From positions 3,844,001-3,908,000 of the forward strand of contig NZ_CP094289.1 of assembly GCF_022759505.1 (NCBI RefSeq): DNA of 64,000 nucleotides, given 5' to 3'. Under the pieces are notes generated by a model, which saw only the letters and a list, made by a program, of their open reading frames with translations, ran no database searches and was not told the origin of the DNA. Of this stretch, positions 39,956 through 49,196 are shown piece after piece (the first letter of the stretch is position 1; each line of letters begins with the position of its first letter). The DNA is from Georgenia sp. TF02-10 (GTDB lineage: Bacteria > Actinomycetota > Actinomycetes > Actinomycetales > Actinomycetaceae). Position numbers and translations under genes: made by a program.

Positions 39956-40990
39956 CTACCGCAGTCGAGACGGCCCCACCGGCCCGTCTGTGCTCTCTCG
40001 CGGGATCACCGTGTGCGGCGCGACGACCTCGATCGCAGGCCCATCGGGCTCCGCGATCCGCGCCGCGATGCGCGCCACCGCATGGTGGGCGATGAAGGGC
40101 GTATCCAGCGAGACGGTGCTCAGGCTCGGCCGCGAGTACCGGCCTTCCTCGATGTCGTCGACGCCGATGATCGCCACGTCCTCCGGGACCCGGAGCCCTG
40201 CGTCGAACACCGCACGCATCGCGCCCATCGCGAGCAGGTCCGAGTAGCAGAAGATCGCGTCGGGCCGCTCCGGCAGCGCGAGCAGCGCCCTCGCCGCCTC
40301 GTAGCCGTCGGCGCGCCGGTAGTGCTCGGCGGGCTGCAGGTATCGCGGGTCGACGTCGTGCCCGGCCGACACGAGCGCCTGCTCGTACCCGGCCGTGCGC
40401 TGCTGGGGTGTCGCATAGTCCTCTGCGGGCTGCACTCCGATCGCCGCAATGCGCGAGCGGCCGAGCGCCACCAGGTGCTCGACGGCGTCACGGGCAGCCC
40501 GGACGTTGTCGATCGCCACGTGGTCGTAGCGCCCGTCGAAGTCGTGCTCGCCGAGCAGGACAAGCGGCATCGAGGTCCGGGTGTTCATCTCGAGCAGCTC
40601 CGCCTTCGTGACGAGCGGGCTGAAGAGGATGCCGTCGAAGAGCATCGTCCGGTCGGTCCCCGCGAGCAGGTCCCGCTCACGCTCGTGGTCGTGCCCGGTC
40701 TGGTCGATCATCACCCGGTACCCAACAGCGGCTGCCGCGTCGATGACCTCCCGGGCGAGCTCTGCGAAGTACGGGACGTCGATCTCGGGGACCACGAGGG
40801 CGAGCACCCCGGTGCGCCCCGTGCGCAAGGTCCTGGCCACCGGGTTGGGGCGGTAGTCCAGCTCCTCGATCGCGGCCTGCACACGCCGGCGCATGCGCTC
40901 GCTGACGTGCTCGTAGCCGCTCACCACGTTCGACACGGTGCGCACCGAGACCTCAGCCCGTTCGGCCACGTCCCGCAGCGTTGCGGCCAT
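39956..40990 (-). CDS. LacI-family transcriptional regulator
   Basis: A 344-residue repressor. The N-terminal helix-turn-helix is TLRDVAERAEVSVRTVSNVV, followed by the hinge helix (RPNPVARTLRTGRTG) and a periplasmic-binding-like sugar sensor (LVVPEIDVPYFAELAREV; AIFCYSDLLAMGAMRA; VAIIGVDDIEEGRYSRPSLS). It probably represses the divergent ABC transporter and GH2 genes through the operators at 41029-41077 until its sugar binds. ATG 40990 gives the standard N-terminus and follows GGGAG. Confidence 0.93.
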   Translation of the reverse strand: MAATLRDVAERAEVSVRTVSNVVSGYEHVSERMRRRVQAAIEELDYRPNPVARTLRTGRTGVLALVVPEIDVPYFAELAREVIDAAAAVGYRVMIDQTGHDHERERDLLAGTDRTMLFDGILFSPLVTKAELLEMNTRTSMPLVLLGEHDFDGRYDHVAIDNVRAARDAVEHLVALGRSRIAAIGVQPAEDYATPQQRTAGYEQALVSAGHDVDPRYLQPAEHYRRADGYEAARALLALPERPDAIFCYSDLLAMGAMRAVFDAGLRVPEDVAIIGVDDIEEGRYSRPSLSTVSLDTPFIAHHAVARIAARIAEPDGPAIEVVAPHTVIPRESTDGPVGPSRLR

Positions 40991-41028
40991 ACCGTCTCCC
41001 TGCCCTCGAGCTCCTCCGCACAGCATAG

Positions 41029-41077
41029 GCGTTGCAACGTTGGCAAACCAGGAGTACGTTTGCGCACGTTGGCAAAC
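41029..41077. promoter_or_regulatory. Two LacI-type operator sites in the divergent promoter
   Basis: Both sites share the right half GTTGGCAAAC, centred at 41038/41039 and 41067/41068. The second is nearly symmetrical (GTTTGCGCACGTTGGCAAAC, 18 of 20 positions); the first is weaker on its left side. Centres are 29 bases apart, close to three helical turns, as in cooperative repression. They sit between the regulator and the binding-protein gene. Confidence 0.75.
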
Positions 41078-41121
41078 CGAGGCGGACGGCCCGCATCGGG
41101 AGAACGCACAAGGGAGTGCTC

Positions 41122-42525
41122 ATGCACCTGCTCCACCACGGCCCACGCCGAGCCACCCCAGTCGGCGGCCACCGTCCCGCTGTCATGGCGGTCGGGTTCC
41201 TGGCGGCGGCCACGGTCCTCGCCGCCTGTGGCCCGTCCATCGCACCGGAGGGTGCATCCTCCGAGCCCACGGCCGCCGATCCGGACGCCCTCCAGGCCCC
41301 CACTGACGAGTCACCGTCGGGCGAGATCACCATCTGGGACCGGTCGGGTGACCTCTTCAACGTGTTCGACGCCGCCATCGCGGCGTTCAACGAGAAGTAC
41401 CCGGACATCACCGTGCACCACGAGGCCGTCGACATCGACGCCAAGCTGCAGAACACGCTCATCACCGGCAGCGACGTGCCCGACGGGGTCTTCCTCGACG
41501 ACGCCAAGGTGGCCGGCTTCGCCGACTACCTCTGGAACCTCGAGGGAGTGCTTGAGCCCTACGTCGACGACATCGCCCAGCAGAAGGTCGACGTCAACAC
41601 CCTCGACGGCGGCATGTACGGCGTCCCGTTCGACCTCAACCCGGGCCTCCTCTACTACAACGCCACGGCACTCGAGGCGGCCGGCGTGGACGCCGCCACC
41701 ATCGAGACGTACGACGACCTGCTCGAGGCGGCCCGGCAGTACAAGACCGCAGTACCCGCCGCGGGCCCGATCCACCTCGAGCAGTCGGCGTTCCTCGGCC
41801 AGCTCCAGCTCGACATGTACGCGAGCCAGCTCGGCACGAGCCTCGCCGACGAGAACGGTGCGCTGCGCATCGACTCCCCCGAGTACGCGCAGGTCCTCAC
41901 CTTCCTCGACACCGTGCAGAAAGAGGGGCTCGGCACGCGCGCCGAGTACCTGACCCAGAGCGACGTCGGCGCGCTCGAGTCCGCGAAGCAGGTCTTCTAC
42001 CCGTGGGCCATCTGGTTCAGCTTCGCGCCCCAGCAGCAGCTCACCGAGACGTTCGGTGACTGGCGCGCCATGCCGCTCCCCGCGTGGAGCGAGGGCGGCG
42101 CACGCAGCGGCGCCATGGGCGGCTCCTCGTTCGTACTCCCGAAGGACGGGGAGAACTCCGAGCTCGCGTGGCTGTTCTACGAGTTCCTGATGTACGACGA
42201 GGCCGGGTACACCGCGGTCTACGGTCCGAACGACGTCTACCCGAACGGCCTCAACACGTCGGTCCCGGCCTACGAGCCCGCCGCCGACCCCTCGCGTCCC
42301 CTGTTCGGGCCGCTCGAGGCCCTCGGCGGTCAGGACCTCTGGGCCGTCGCCGTGGAGGCGGGACGCCAGATCCCGGGCGGCGCACCGACCCCGGCGTGGT
42401 GGGCCGGGGCGGTCGACTACCTCGGCAACGACGTCCAGCGGATGCTCGACGGCGAGCTGACCCCCCAGGAGGTCATGGAGCAGTCGAGCGCCGCCATCCA
42501 GACGAACCTCGTCGATCGACAGTAG
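41122..42525 (+). CDS. ABC sugar transporter substrate-binding lipoprotein
   Basis: A 467-residue CUT1-type extracellular binding protein. After a basic N-terminus and hydrophobic core, the lipobox LAAC (Cys about residue 36) anchors it to the membrane. The mature part shows ITIWDRSGDLFNVFDAAIAA, the solute-binding segment YGVPFDLNPGLLYYN and several sugar-stacking tryptophans near the C-terminus (PAWWAGAVDYLG). The sugar is unknown; a beta-linked oligosaccharide would fit the GH2 partner. ATG 41122 follows AAGGGAG. Confidence 0.92.
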   Translation: MHLLHHGPRRATPVGGHRPAVMAVGFLAAATVLAACGPSIAPEGASSEPTAADPDALQAPTDESPSGEITIWDRSGDLFNVFDAAIAAFNEKYPDITVHHEAVDIDAKLQNTLITGSDVPDGVFLDDAKVAGFADYLWNLEGVLEPYVDDIAQQKVDVNTLDGGMYGVPFDLNPGLLYYNATALEAAGVDAATIETYDDLLEAARQYKTAVPAAGPIHLEQSAFLGQLQLDMYASQLGTSLADENGALRIDSPEYAQVLTFLDTVQKEGLGTRAEYLTQSDVGALESAKQVFYPWAIWFSFAPQQQLTETFGDWRAMPLPAWSEGGARSGAMGGSSFVLPKDGENSELAWLFYEFLMYDEAGYTAVYGPNDVYPNGLNTSVPAYEPAADPSRPLFGPLEALGGQDLWAVAVEAGRQIPGGAPTPAWWAGAVDYLGNDVQRMLDGELTPQEVMEQSSAAIQTNLVDRQ

Positions 42526-42569
42526 CCCCCCGCCCAGTCCCGACCGACGACGGACCGGAGGACTCTCCC

Positions 42570-43499
42570 TTGACCCTCATCACAGCCCCGCACCCGACGC
42601 GCGTGGCCTCGCCGCCCCCGCGGCGGCAGACCTCCCGCTCCTCGCTGCGCCGCAGGGCGGCTCCCTACTTCTTCATCGCACCGTTCCTCGTGCTGTTCGC
42701 CGCCTTCGCCGTCTACCCGATGCTCTTCACGCTCCGGCTCAGCTTCACCAACTGGCGCGGGTCGGGTGCTGCGGAGTGGGTCGGCCTCGGCAACTACACC
42801 TACCTCATCGGCAACGAGGCGTTCTGGGCGTCGCTCGGTAACTCCGCCACGCTGTGGCTGCTCATCGTCCCGGTCCAGCTGGCCCTTGCGCTGGTCGTCG
42901 CCGTGCTGCTCGACAACGCGAAGCTACGGCTCCGCGGCTTCTACCGCGTCGCATTCCTCGTCCCCTTCGTGACGCCGCTCGTCGCCGTCGCGCAGATCTG
43001 GGTCGTCGTCTTCGACCAGGACTATGGCGCCGTGAACAGCCTGCTCAACGCCGTCGGCCTGCCCGACGTCGGCTGGCTCACCACGAGCCAGTGGGCGAAG
43101 CCGACGCTCGCGCTGCTCTTCCTCTGGAAGACGACCGGCTTCATCGTGATCATCCTGCTCTCGGGGCTGCAGTCGATCGACCGGAGCGTGTACGAGGCCG
43201 CCTCCATCGACGGGGCCTCCCCTGCACGGCAGCTGTGGAGCATCACCGTCCCCCTCGTCCGGCGGACGCTGATGTTCTCCCTCGTGCTCCAGACGCTGGC
43301 CGTCTTCCAGATGTTCGCCGAGCCCTTCGTCGTGACCGACGGCGGGCCCTACAGCTCGACCACCACGGCCGGCCTGTACCTCTACGACCACATCACCCGT
43401 GCGGACCTGGGCACCGGCGCCGCCAACTCGTTCCTGCTGGTCATCGTCGTGATGGCGCTGTCGCTCTTCTTCGTGCGGCTGCTGCGGACGGAGGACTGA
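42570..43499 (+). CDS. ABC sugar transporter permease (MalF type)
   Basis: A 309-residue permease with about six helices after a basic N-terminus. The EAA loop is YEAASIDGASPARQLWSITV, typical of CUT1 permeases. TTG 42570 was chosen because GGAGG at 42557-42561 lies eight bases upstream and the protein begins MTLITAPHPTR. The second permease starts three bases after its stop. No ATPase gene is present; CUT1 systems in actinobacteria often share a common MsiK-type ATPase encoded elsewhere. Confidence 0.92.
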   Translation: MTLITAPHPTRVASPPPRRQTSRSSLRRRAAPYFFIAPFLVLFAAFAVYPMLFTLRLSFTNWRGSGAAEWVGLGNYTYLIGNEAFWASLGNSATLWLLIVPVQLALALVVAVLLDNAKLRLRGFYRVAFLVPFVTPLVAVAQIWVVVFDQDYGAVNSLLNAVGLPDVGWLTTSQWAKPTLALLFLWKTTGFIVIILLSGLQSIDRSVYEAASIDGASPARQLWSITVPLVRRTLMFSLVLQTLAVFQMFAEPFVVTDGGPYSSTTTAGLYLYDHITRADLGTGAANSFLLVIVVMALSLFFVRLLRTED

Positions 43500-43502
43500 C
43501 CG

Positions 43503-44417
43503 ATGAGTGCACCGATCCTCGTGACCACCACCGCGGACCCGACGGGGGCGGCGTCGTCCGGCCGGCCCGCGCGAACCCTCGCGACCACCGTCGCCTCGCA
43601 GGCGTTCCTCGTCGTCCTGACGATCGCCTTTCTGGCGCCCGTGGTGTGGGCCATCCTCTCGGCGTTCAAGCCCGCACACGAGATCGTGGCCGACCCGCTC
43701 GGCTTCAGTCCAGGCGACGCGACGCTCGAGAACTTCACCCGGATGTTCGCCGACGTGCCGATCGGTCAAGGTTTCCTGAACACGACGATCGTGCTCGTGC
43801 TCAAGGGCACCCTGACTCTGGTGTTTGCGCCGCTCGCTGGCTACGCGTTCGCGAAGTACGAGTTTCCGCTGAAGAACCTGCTCTTCGGCACGGTGCTGAT
43901 CACGCTCATGCTGCCCACGATCGTCCTGATCATCCCGCTGCTGCTGGAGATGAAGACGCTCGGCTGGGTCAACACGTACCAGGCCCTGATCCTCCCCGGT
44001 GCTATCGACGCATTCGCGATCTTCTGGATGCGCCAGGTGATCGCGGCCGTGCCCGACGAGCTGCTCGACGCGGCGCGCGTCGACGGGTGCAGCGAGATCG
44101 GCATCTTCGCGCGGATCATCGTGCCGGTGATCCGGCCGGCCCTCGCCGGGCTCGGCGTGCTCACCGTGATGAACATCTACAACGACTTCGTGTGGCCGGT
44201 CGTCGTCGCGAGCTCCGAGCGGATGGCGACCCTCCAGGTCGTGCTCTCGACGCTCGCCCAGAACATCACCGGCAACCGCATCGGCGCCGACTACGCGACC
44301 GTCACGGGCGAGCTCCTGGCCGCCGCTTCGATCGCGCTCGTGCCCCTCCTCGTCATCTTCGTCCTGCTCCAGCGCCACTTCATCAACGGCATCCTCGCCG
44401 GCAGCGTCAAGGGCTGA
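43503..44417 (+). CDS. ABC sugar transporter permease (MalG type)
   Basis: A 304-residue inner-membrane permease that pairs with the preceding one. It has six helices, the EAA-type loop LDAARVDGCSEIGIFARIIV, and the conserved C-terminal QRHFINGILAGSVKG typical of MalG-like subunits. It starts three bases after the previous stop. Confidence 0.93.
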   Translation: MSAPILVTTTADPTGAASSGRPARTLATTVASQAFLVVLTIAFLAPVVWAILSAFKPAHEIVADPLGFSPGDATLENFTRMFADVPIGQGFLNTTIVLVLKGTLTLVFAPLAGYAFAKYEFPLKNLLFGTVLITLMLPTIVLIIPLLLEMKTLGWVNTYQALILPGAIDAFAIFWMRQVIAAVPDELLDAARVDGCSEIGIFARIIVPVIRPALAGLGVLTVMNIYNDFVWPVVVASSERMATLQVVLSTLAQNITGNRIGADYATVTGELLAAASIALVPLLVIFVLLQRHFINGILAGSVKG

Positions 44418-44444
44418 CCCCCGTTCTCGAAAGGCTACGACCCC

Positions 44445-46541
44445 ATGACCGACCTCGCCCCGGCGACCCCTGCCCTCGATCGTCCCCAGGGCGACGTGCC
44501 GCGTCCCGAGTACCCGCGTCCCGACCGGGACCGCTCCGACCGGTGGCTCAACCTCAACGGCACCTGGTCGCTCGACACGCCTGCCGGGAGCACGTCGATC
44601 ACGGTCCCGTTCGCCTGGGAGACGCTCGCCTCCGGCGTCGCCCGGACGTGGCTGGAGCACGCGACCTACCGCCGCACCGTCACGGTCCCCGCGGGGTGGG
44701 CCGGCGCTCGCGTGGTCCTGTGCTTCGGCGCCGTGCACCACCGGGCGCGCGTGCTCGTCGACGGCTTCGAGGTAGGCACGCACGTCGGCGGCTACGACCC
44801 GTTCGAGCTGGACCTCACGGACGTCGTCGAGCCTGGTACCGAGTCGACGCTCGAGGTCGAGGTCGAGGCCCCGGCCGACAAGCGAGGGATACCTCACGGC
44901 AAGCAGCGCTCCATCCCGCGCGACGACTACGACGGTGTCTCCTTCCGGCCGACGTCCGGCATCTGGCAGACGGTCTGGCTCGAGGCCCGCGGCCGCACGT
45001 ACGTCGACGAGGTCCGGCTGCGCGGCGAGTCCCTGGTCGGCTTCGACCTGAGCGGGACGCTCCGGGGTGACGCACCAGCGGGCGCCGTCGTGCACGCGCG
45101 CATCGTGGGGGGCTCCTCTACTGGTGAGCACGTCTCGCTCGTGGCCGACGCCGACGGACGCTTCGCCGGGCGGCTGGAGCCGGCCGACCCGCGGACCTGG
45201 GGGCCGGCCGACCCGCACCTGTACCAGGTCGAGCTGACGGTGGGCGCCGGAGCCGGCACCGACCGGGTCGTCGTCACCGGCGGCCTGCGGTGCGTCGAGG
45301 TGCGCGGCGAGCAGATCTTCCTCAACGGCGAGCGTCTGTACGTGCGCGGCGTTCTCGACCAGGGTTACTGGCCCGAGACGGGTCTGACCGCGCCCGACGA
45401 CGACGCGCTGCTGCGGGACCTGGAGATCGCGGCAGGCGCCGGGTACAACCTCGTCCGCAAGCACGTCAAGCTCGAGGAGCCGCGCTGGCTGCACCACGCC
45501 GACCGCGTGGGCATGCTCGTCTGGGCGGAGCCGCCGGGCCCGAGCAGGTTCTGCGGTGCCGCGGCCGACGCCTTCGAGGCCCAGCTGGCCCCGATGGCCG
45601 CGCGCGACGGGAACCACCCGTCGATCGTCATCTGGGGCCTGTACAACGAGGAGTGGGGCCTTGACTGGGACATCTCTGGCTCCCCCGAACGGGCGGCGGC
45701 AGCCGCGCGGGCGTACGACACGCTGCGCGCGCTCGACGCCACCCGCCCGATCGTGGAGAACTCGGGCTGGTCGCACGTGCGGACCGACCTGGTGGACTGG
45801 CACTACTACGACGAGGATCCCGCGGCGTGGGCGACCAACGTCGCCGGCCTGGCCGACGGCACCCGCGAGACCTTTCCCGTGAAGCTGGGCCCCAACTTCG
45901 TCGTCGACAAGTCGCTCTACGGCACCACCGACCAACCGCGGACGGGGGTCCCGATCCTCAACAGCGAGTACGGCGCGGGCTTCACGAGCCTCGAGCGCGC
46001 GTGGAGCATGCGGTGGCAGACGCAGGAGCTGCGCCGCCACGACCGCTTCGCGGGGTACGTCTACACCGAGCTCGCCGACGTGGAGCAGGAGATGGCCGGC
46101 ATCGTCGACTCCGACCGTCGCGCCAAGGACATGGGCGGTCTCGACCCGGCCGACGTCAACGCGGAGACGACGATCGTCGTCGACCTCGTTCCGCGGCACG
46201 CCGGGGCGGACATCGCCGTGCCGGACGGTCCACTCACGCTCGGGATCCACGTCTCGCACCACGGCAGAGCACCGGTCGCGGGGCATCTGCGCGCTGCATG
46301 GGTGAGCGCGGGGACGCCCTTCCGGGAGACGGAGTTCCGAGCGGAGATCGAGTCGGAGGCGGTCGAGGCGGAGCCGTTCGTCCTGACGCCCGTCGTGACT
46401 CTCCGCGTCCCGACGCCCGGGGCTGTCAGCGCTGCGCGCCTGCACCTGTGGTTCGTCGACGAGTCCGGGGAGACGCTGGCCCGGACCTTCGTCGACGCCG
46501 GACCGATCGAGCCTCCTAACCGACGGGGCGCGCGAACCTGA
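44445..46541 (+). CDS. Glycoside hydrolase family 2 enzyme
   Basis: A 698-residue GH2 protein without a signal peptide, so it probably acts on imported oligosaccharides. It has an N-terminal sugar-binding jelly-roll (about residues 30-180, with the SGIWQTVWLE motif), an Ig-like domain to about 285, and a TIM barrel to about 560. Acid/base Glu402 lies in GLYNEEW and nucleophile Glu508 in NSEYGAG. A C-terminal Ig-like domain follows. Beta-galactosidase, beta-glucuronidase and related activities all occur in this family and cannot be separated here. It follows the ABC permeases at 27 bases, ending the sugar operon. Confidence 0.9.
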   Translation: MTDLAPATPALDRPQGDVPRPEYPRPDRDRSDRWLNLNGTWSLDTPAGSTSITVPFAWETLASGVARTWLEHATYRRTVTVPAGWAGARVVLCFGAVHHRARVLVDGFEVGTHVGGYDPFELDLTDVVEPGTESTLEVEVEAPADKRGIPHGKQRSIPRDDYDGVSFRPTSGIWQTVWLEARGRTYVDEVRLRGESLVGFDLSGTLRGDAPAGAVVHARIVGGSSTGEHVSLVADADGRFAGRLEPADPRTWGPADPHLYQVELTVGAGAGTDRVVVTGGLRCVEVRGEQIFLNGERLYVRGVLDQGYWPETGLTAPDDDALLRDLEIAAGAGYNLVRKHVKLEEPRWLHHADRVGMLVWAEPPGPSRFCGAAADAFEAQLAPMAARDGNHPSIVIWGLYNEEWGLDWDISGSPERAAAAARAYDTLRALDATRPIVENSGWSHVRTDLVDWHYYDEDPAAWATNVAGLADGTRETFPVKLGPNFVVDKSLYGTTDQPRTGVPILNSEYGAGFTSLERAWSMRWQTQELRRHDRFAGYVYTELADVEQEMAGIVDSDRRAKDMGGLDPADVNAETTIVVDLVPRHAGADIAVPDGPLTLGIHVSHHGRAPVAGHLRAAWVSAGTPFRETEFRAEIESEAVEAEPFVLTPVVTLRVPTPGAVSAARLHLWFVDESGETLARTFVDAGPIEPPNRRGART

Positions 46542-46580
46542 GGCAGCAAGGGCGATTGATGTCGCCTGGTACGTCCGTCA

Positions 46581-46622
46581 CTGCCGGCTGCCGGCTGCCG
46601 GCTGCCGGCTGCCGGCTGCCGG
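46581..46622 (+). repeat. Six exact tandem copies of a 7-base unit
   Basis: CTGCCGG is repeated six times without change from 46581 to 46622, between the GH2 stop and the tRNA remnant. Such a short exact array is prone to slippage. Confidence 0.9.
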
Positions 46623-46658
46623 CTGAGGAGCCTCGCCGACCCCGTCGTCAGCTCCACG

Positions 46659-46692
46659 CCGACGGGGGGTTCGATCTCCCCACCCGCTCCAC
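46659..46692 (+). other. Degenerate tRNA 3' end, candidate att remnant
   Basis: GTTCGAT (46669-46675), a five-base spacer and CACCCGCTCCAC (46681-46692) reproduce the T-loop and 3' acceptor end of tRNA-Gly, where the same blocks are six bases apart (39814-39838). The rest of a cloverleaf is missing, so it is not a working tRNA. Confidence 0.6.
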
Positions 46693-46695
46693 CCG

Positions 46696-47409
46696 TCACT
46701 GCAGACCCAGCAGCGTTCGTACCGCGAGCCAGGCCCACCACGTCGCCGCCGCCAGCACGAGGGCGAAGCTGACCAGCCAGCACCACCGCGGTACGCGGGT
46801 CAGCCGGGCCAGCACGCCGACGTCGGAGCCGGGCCCGGGCCGTGCCGCCACCACCGCGAGGTGCCGCCAGGACCCGATGAGCTGGAACAGCCCGGTCCCG
46901 GCCAGGACCTGCGCCTGCCAGGTCGGCGGGGCCCACCACCACAGCGCCGCCGTCGCCACCCCCACGCCCACGACCACCGCCGCCGTGTAGAACGAGCGCA
47001 CCCGGAGCAGGGCGAGGAGGAGGACGAGAACGGTGAGGCCGAGCAGCGGCGGCGCCCAGCCGGCCGCGGCTGCCTGGACGGCGGCCGCTCCCACGATCGC
47101 CGGTGCCGGGTAACCCGCCCAGGCCGTCAGCACCAGGCCCGGACCGCGGGCGGGGCCGACGGTGACGGCATGGCCGGACATGTCCCCCCGCAGCACCAGC
47201 CCGGTGAACCGCCGGCCGCCGAGCACCCCGACCAGGGCGTGCCCGAGCTCGTGCACCACCGTGACGAGCACCCGAAGCCGCCGCCACACCGGCCCGGCCA
47301 GCACCGCCGCCGCGACGGCCGCGAGCACGACCCAGGTAACCGCTCCGCCCGCGGGGTCGGGCTGCAGCCGGACCCAGACCTGCTCCCACCAGCCGCTCAG
47401 TGCCTCCAC
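46696..47409 (-). CDS. M50-family membrane peptidase
   Basis: A 237-residue membrane protein with about six helices and the zinc-protease motif HELGHALVG near residue 53, the family-M50B signature (HExxH). The GHAVTVGPARGPG segment after it is typical of the DUF/M50 group found in actinobacteria. A second metal ligand is not obvious, so activity is uncertain. The GTG start is at 47409; its stop lies three bases beyond the tRNA remnant. Confidence 0.85.
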   Translation of the reverse strand: MEALSGWWEQVWVRLQPDPAGGAVTWVVLAAVAAAVLAGPVWRRLRVLVTVVHELGHALVGVLGGRRFTGLVLRGDMSGHAVTVGPARGPGLVLTAWAGYPAPAIVGAAAVQAAAAGWAPPLLGLTVLVLLLALLRVRSFYTAAVVVGVGVATAALWWWAPPTWQAQVLAGTGLFQLIGSWRHLAVVAARPGPGSDVGVLARLTRVPRWCWLVSFALVLAAATWWAWLAVRTLLGLQ

Positions 47410-47820
47410 CCGGACATCCTCTCCCGGCTCTCGGCGGCTCCCCCGGGTCGTCGCGGAGGTCGGGAGTGTTCACGAACGACCACAAAGCCTTCCGGCGCAC
47501 CGGCCGCAACCGCGGAATCGTGCGGATGCCGGCACCGGCACTCGGGCCCAGGAGGCCGCTTTCTGGTCGTCCGGCGACACCTGACCTCACGTCCGCGAGC
47601 CGGCACCGGGCCGTGCCCCCGGGCGATCCCGGCCGTCGACCCTGACCGTCCCCTGGCCGTCAGCCGGGGACAGGAGGGGGATCTCCCCTACGACTCCGGG
47701 ACCACTGCCGGCCGCGGAGTTCATCCCAATGGCCGATGTCGCACGAGCAGCCCCCGGCCATGCTGGTCGCAGCCGGTGGCAGCAGGTCGCCGGCCGAGAC
47801 GAGCAGAGGAGGTGAGGGCC
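47410..47820. other. Intergenic region, no gene seen
   Basis: This 411-base gap lies between divergent genes. Frames on both strands read as low-quality Arg/Pro/Gly-rich peptides. A strong ribosome site (AGAGGAGGTGA) occupies the last bases before GTG 47821. Promoters for both sides are expected here but not clear. Confidence 0.6.
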
Positions 47821-48525
47821 GTGGCGGAGGTGACGACGGTCGGTCCCCCGCGCCACACCCTTGTCGCCATCGGGGCCGGCCTGCCCGCCATCGGCATTGT
47901 TGCCGGGCTCGCCCTGGCCCTCGCGCTGGAGTGGCTCTCGCAGGCCAGCCCGACCATCGACGGCGTGCTGGGCCGGGGCGACCACCTCGGCGAGCCCGTG
48001 GCGCTGATCATCGGCGCCGCCCTCGGTGCGGTGGTCGGAGCTGCCGGCGCGGCCGCAGCGCTCGCCGAGCGGCTCCGGGCGACCGTCTCCCCGCGCACGC
48101 TCACCCTGTCCTGGGACGACGCCCGGGTGAGCGTCCCGCGGGACGTCATCACCAGCGTCATCCTCGACGGCGACCTGGTCCTGCACGGCCCGCGCTCGGT
48201 GGAGCTGGCGCGGGTGCGGTGCGACGTCGACCGGCCGGCGCTGCGCGCCGCGCTCGCTGCGCACGGCTACCCCGAGCCTGCCCCGGAGGACCCGCACCGC
48301 GGCTGCTTCCGGTCCTGGCGCGCCGGTCAGGACCTCGACCGGGACGCGGACCGGCTCCTCGCCGCACGGGCGCGGGCGGTCGCCGCCCGCGCGCACGGAG
48401 ACGCCGAGCTGTTGCGCCGCCGGCTCGCCGCCCGCGGCATCATGGTCCGCGATGTCACGGCCCCCGGCCGGCACGAGGTCCAGCAGCAGTGGCGGACGGT
48501 GGAGCTGCCAGAGCTCGCAGCCTGA
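47821..48525 (+). CDS. YqeB-like membrane protein
   Basis: A 234-residue protein with two N-terminal helices (LVAIGAGLPAIGIVAGLALA and AALGAVVGAAGAAAALAERL). They are followed by a PH-like block (TLSWDDARVSVPRDVITSVI, LDGDLVLHGP) and a charged C-terminus (LLRRRLAARGIMVRD). The order matches proteins annotated as YqeB in actinobacteria, of unknown function. GTG 47821 follows a near-ideal AGGAGGTGA site. The name is only by pattern; treat as a conserved hypothetical membrane protein otherwise. Confidence 0.65.
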   Translation: MAEVTTVGPPRHTLVAIGAGLPAIGIVAGLALALALEWLSQASPTIDGVLGRGDHLGEPVALIIGAALGAVVGAAGAAAALAERLRATVSPRTLTLSWDDARVSVPRDVITSVILDGDLVLHGPRSVELARVRCDVDRPALRAALAAHGYPEPAPEDPHRGCFRSWRAGQDLDRDADRLLAARARAVAARAHGDAELLRRRLAARGIMVRDVTAPGRHEVQQQWRTVELPELAA

Positions 48526-48556
48526 CCGGGCTGGCAAGTGCGCGGCCCCACCCGCC

Positions 48557-48562
48557 TACCCT
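48557..48562 (+). promoter_or_regulatory. -10 box (TACCCT) of a leaderless gene
   Basis: TACCCT is followed by six bases and the ATG of the Nudix gene; no ribosome site is present. Confidence 0.5.
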
Positions 48563-48568
48563 GGCCGC

Positions 48569-49021
<453 letters not shown>

Positions 49022-49152
49022 CGCCGGCAGCGCGGCCGAACAGCAGCACCGACCACCGGCACCGCGGCCAACGACTCCCCCGCCCTGACGACGACGCCGG
49101 CACCGCCCAGGGCGCCCGGGGCGCCTGCGTCGCGCTCCCCGCCCCGCGTTTC

Positions 49153-49167
49153 GCGACGATTCGTCGC
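49153..49167. promoter_or_regulatory. Palindrome upstream of tetR, candidate operator
   Basis: GCGACGA and TCGTCGC flank a single T, giving a perfect 15-base odd palindrome about 30 bases before the TetR start and overlapping its likely promoter. TetR repressors commonly bind such sites to control themselves. Confidence 0.5.
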
Positions 49168-49196
49168 AATCCGTCAGTAACTGGCATCATGGGCCG

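Larger units (their letters stand above)
39838..46692. mobile_element. Putative sugar-use island at tRNA-Gly
   Basis: The block runs from the 3' end of tRNA-Gly to a degenerate tRNA 3' end at 46659-46692. It carries a complete carbohydrate module: LacI regulator, ABC binding protein, two permeases and a GH2 enzyme. Base use in these genes appears less extreme than in neighbouring genes, judged by eye. No integrase or transposase remains, so it would be an old or decayed insertion, or an assembly that reused the tRNA site. Confidence 0.5.

Noticed and set aside
46659-46692. A second tRNA gene
   Set aside because: Only T-arm and acceptor 3' parts are present, one base is missing, and no D-arm or anticodon arm precedes them.
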